From contig JAJQET010000009.1 in NCBI GenBank assembly GCA_021201515.1, positions 1-5,318 on the forward strand: a DNA stretch of 5,318 nucleotides, read 5' to 3'. The notes under the pieces are model-generated. The model had not been told where the DNA came from. It saw only the letters and a list, made by a program, of their open reading frames with translations, and did no database searches. Positions 3,917-5,318 of this stretch are shown piece by piece; the first letter of the stretch is position 1, and each line of letters begins with the position of its first letter. A program made the position numbers and the translations under genes. Origin of the DNA: Clostridiales bacterium (lineage in GTDB: Bacteria; Bacillota; Clostridia; Oscillospirales; Oscillospiraceae).

Positions 3917-5318
3917 TTACAGCACGAAGAAGGTGCAGGTGCCGGGGGCGACCTGGACAGTCCCCGCCGCCTGGGCCTCCGGAGCCATCTCAGGCAGGGT
4001 GTTGCCCTCGCCCAGCACCAGAGGCTTGCCGTTCAGGGTCATGACGGTGGCCCGTATGTTGCCGCCCTCGCCGGCCAGGGTGTAGCGCTGGGCGTCCTTG
4101 GGCAGCTCCACCGTGGTGGCCTCGGTGAGAGAGTTGTTGATGACCAGATAGACCACGCCGTCCTTTCCGTCCTTCCGGTTGTGGGCGTAGACGTGGGCGC
4201 CCTCCCGAATCGGTTCGCCAGTGTCATAGACGGTGGTACCCATCAGGCGGTTCCACAGCAGCACGGCGAAGTAGTTGGGCCGGGGGTCAAACACCTGGCG
4301 AGCCAGGAAGCCGTAGTCAGAGCTTGCCAGCGTGTTGTGGAAGATGACGCCGCTGGTGACGGCGGCGAAGCCGCCCAGCTCGTTCAGGGTGCGGATAACG
4401 TCCAAGTAGGTGGAGGCCCAGGTGTCGCCGCCGCCGCCGGCGTCGCCGGACTCGGTGACCCACATCTCGCCGCCGGGGACATACTTGTCCCGGAAGGGCG
4501 CATAGGTGCGGGCGAAGGTGGGCGCTGTGGCCAGGTATTCCTCGCCGTTGGCCTCCGAGGCCTGCCAATGCCCGGAGGGCATGACGGAGGCCAGCCGCTC
4601 CGAGACGCCGTTATAATAGTGATAGCTGAACACGTCCAACAGCTCCGTGGTGCCGGCCATCAGGTCGTCGCAGCCGCAGCACTCAGAAACCATCTGCTCC
4701 ACGCCGCCGCTGCGGCCAAAGGTGACGCTGTCGCCGCCGGTGGTGCTGGGGCCGACCTTGATGCATTCGGGATAGTTCGCATCCAGCCACTTGAAGAACA
4801 AATCCTGATCTCTCCGGTAGTCCGCCGGGGTGTAGCCTGCGGGGAAGCCGGTGTCCTCCATCATATTGGGCTCGTTGGTGAACTCGGCGGCGTCGATGGG
4901 CACGCCGTACTCCTTGCTCAGGCCGAACAGCTTTTCCGCCTCGGAGGGGTTCCAGGGCTCCTCCGCGGAGTGGAGGCCGGGGCAGTTGGCCACGGAGACG
5001 ATGAGCTTGGCCCCCACCGCCTTCACGAAGTCCAGCACGCCGATCCACTGTTCTTTGGTCAGCACGTTCAGATAGCCATCCGGCACCTTGCCGTTGGTGG
5101 TGCCGTCGAAGTCATAATAGGTCTTGGTGGCCCAGGTGCCGGAGACCCGCATCCACACGGGGCCAAGCTCCTTCGCCAGGGCGCGGAGCTTCTCATTGTA
5201 CAGGTCGATGGGGGGATAGACCTGCATCAGATCCTTGTACATGGCGGCGATGCCCTCGGCGGTGGGCTCCACATAGAACTCCTCCGTTCCGGCCACCTGC
5301 CCCGGCGTGTACGCCTTC
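3917..5318 (-). CDS. GH79-like glycoside hydrolase (heparanase / beta-glucuronidase type), N-terminus cut by window edge
   Basis: The frame is open to the right edge, so 466 residues are visible and the true start and any signal peptide are missing; the GTG at 5296 is not supported as a start. Numbering from that GTG, a TIM barrel is followed by a beta-sandwich from about residue 360. Putative catalytic residues are the acid/base E142 in FTNEPN and the nucleophile E282 in WVTESGDAGGGGD, with SYHYYNG (224-230) on a barrel strand between them. From memory, human heparanase shows the same run of landmarks: [60 protein letters not shown] and a C-terminus like SYSFFVI. The equivalents here are KLRALAKELGPVWMRVSG, TNEPN, HYYNG, TESGDAGGGG, VFDPRPNYFAVLLWNRLMGT and TCTFFVL. 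GH79 enzymes cut glucuronic-acid linkages in heparan sulfate, hyaluronan, arabinogalactan proteins or small glucuronides. The exact substrate and the secretion route cannot be read here. No transporter or regulator neighbour is visible. Confidence 0.82.
   Translation of the reverse strand, partial: KAYTPGQVAGTEEFYVEPTAEGIAAMYKDLMQVYPPIDLYNEKLRALAKELGPVWMRVSGTWATKTYYDFDGTTNGKVPDGYLNVLTKEQWIGVLDFVKAVGAKLIVSVANCPGLHSAEEPWNPSEAEKLFGLSKEYGVPIDAAEFTNEPNMMEDTGFPAGYTPADYRRDQDLFFKWLDANYPECIKVGPSTTGGDSVTFGRSGGVEQMVSECCGCDDLMAGTTELLDVFSYHYYNGVSERLASVMPSGHWQASEANGEEYLATAPTFARTYAPFRDKYVPGGEMWVTESGDAGGGGDTWASTYLDVIRTLNELGGFAAVTSGVIFHNTLASSDYGFLARQVFDPRPNYFAVLLWNRLMGTTVYDTGEPIREGAHVYAHNRKDGKDGVVYLVINNSLTEATTVELPKDAQRYTLAGEGGNIRATVMTLNGKPLVLGEGNTLPEMAPEAQAAGTVQVAPGTCTFFVL

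Noticed and set aside
4427..4438. (GCC)4 tract as a simple-sequence repeat with phase-variation potential
   Set aside because: It is a trinucleotide unit in frame, encodes the Gly-rich loop after the putative nucleophile that is also seen in heparanase, and is too short to suggest slippage.
4683..5048. Alternative-frame reading of 121 codons inside the glycoside hydrolase gene
   Set aside because: It is an Arg/Gly-rich shadow of the GH79-like frame with no domain.
1..5318. CRISPR array, tRNA, insertion sequence, phage or toxin-antitoxin genes
   Set aside because: I looked for direct repeats, cloverleaf-like arms, transposase motifs and small gene pairs on both strands and found none that can be supported.

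Overview
The window looks like a GC-rich chromosomal segment from a Gram-positive Firmicute, most likely a gut Oscillospiraceae-type clostridium of the Flavonifractor/Oscillibacter kind. The evidence is the strong purine-rich AGGAGG-type ribosome binding sites, SigA-type promoters in AT-rich gaps between GC-rich genes, a TTG start codon, and the protein families present. This assignment is inference; there is no rRNA or other marker gene in the window.

Layout. Positions 1-997 hold a leftward transcription unit. A CPBP/CAAX-type intramembrane protease (71-997, minus) is followed 12 bp later by the first 19 codons of another leftward gene, possibly PrmA-like, cut by the left edge. Positions 998-1135 are a divergent control region. 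A leftward and a rightward extended -10 promoter overlap there, so polymerase probably cannot occupy both at once. The rightward promoter drives a COG2509-type FAD-dependent oxidoreductase with a cysteine cluster (1136-2536, plus). A 180-bp gap with a weak terminator and a second promoter leads into a branched-chain amino acid aminotransferase, ilvE (2717-3787, plus). The 129-bp gap 3788-3916 contains a strong, probably bidirectional terminator and a second perfect 14-bp hairpin without a proper U-tract. From the right edge, reading leftward to 3917, is a large partial glycoside hydrolase that resembles family GH79 (heparanase / beta-glucuronidase) through its whole visible length.

The genes do not form one pathway. 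IlvE is core amino acid metabolism, the FAD protein has no known substrate, and the CAAX protease and its partner are a separate small operon. The GH79-like enzyme is the accessory item with the clearest ecological meaning, namely possible attack on glucuronic-acid-containing glycans of host or plant origin. I found no CRISPR array, RNA gene, insertion sequence or phage signature, and no multi-gene system that looks new. The points most worth a second look are the heparanase-like enzyme, the overlapping divergent promoters, the CxxCxxCxxxC cluster in the oxidoreductase, and the perfect hairpin between the convergent genes.
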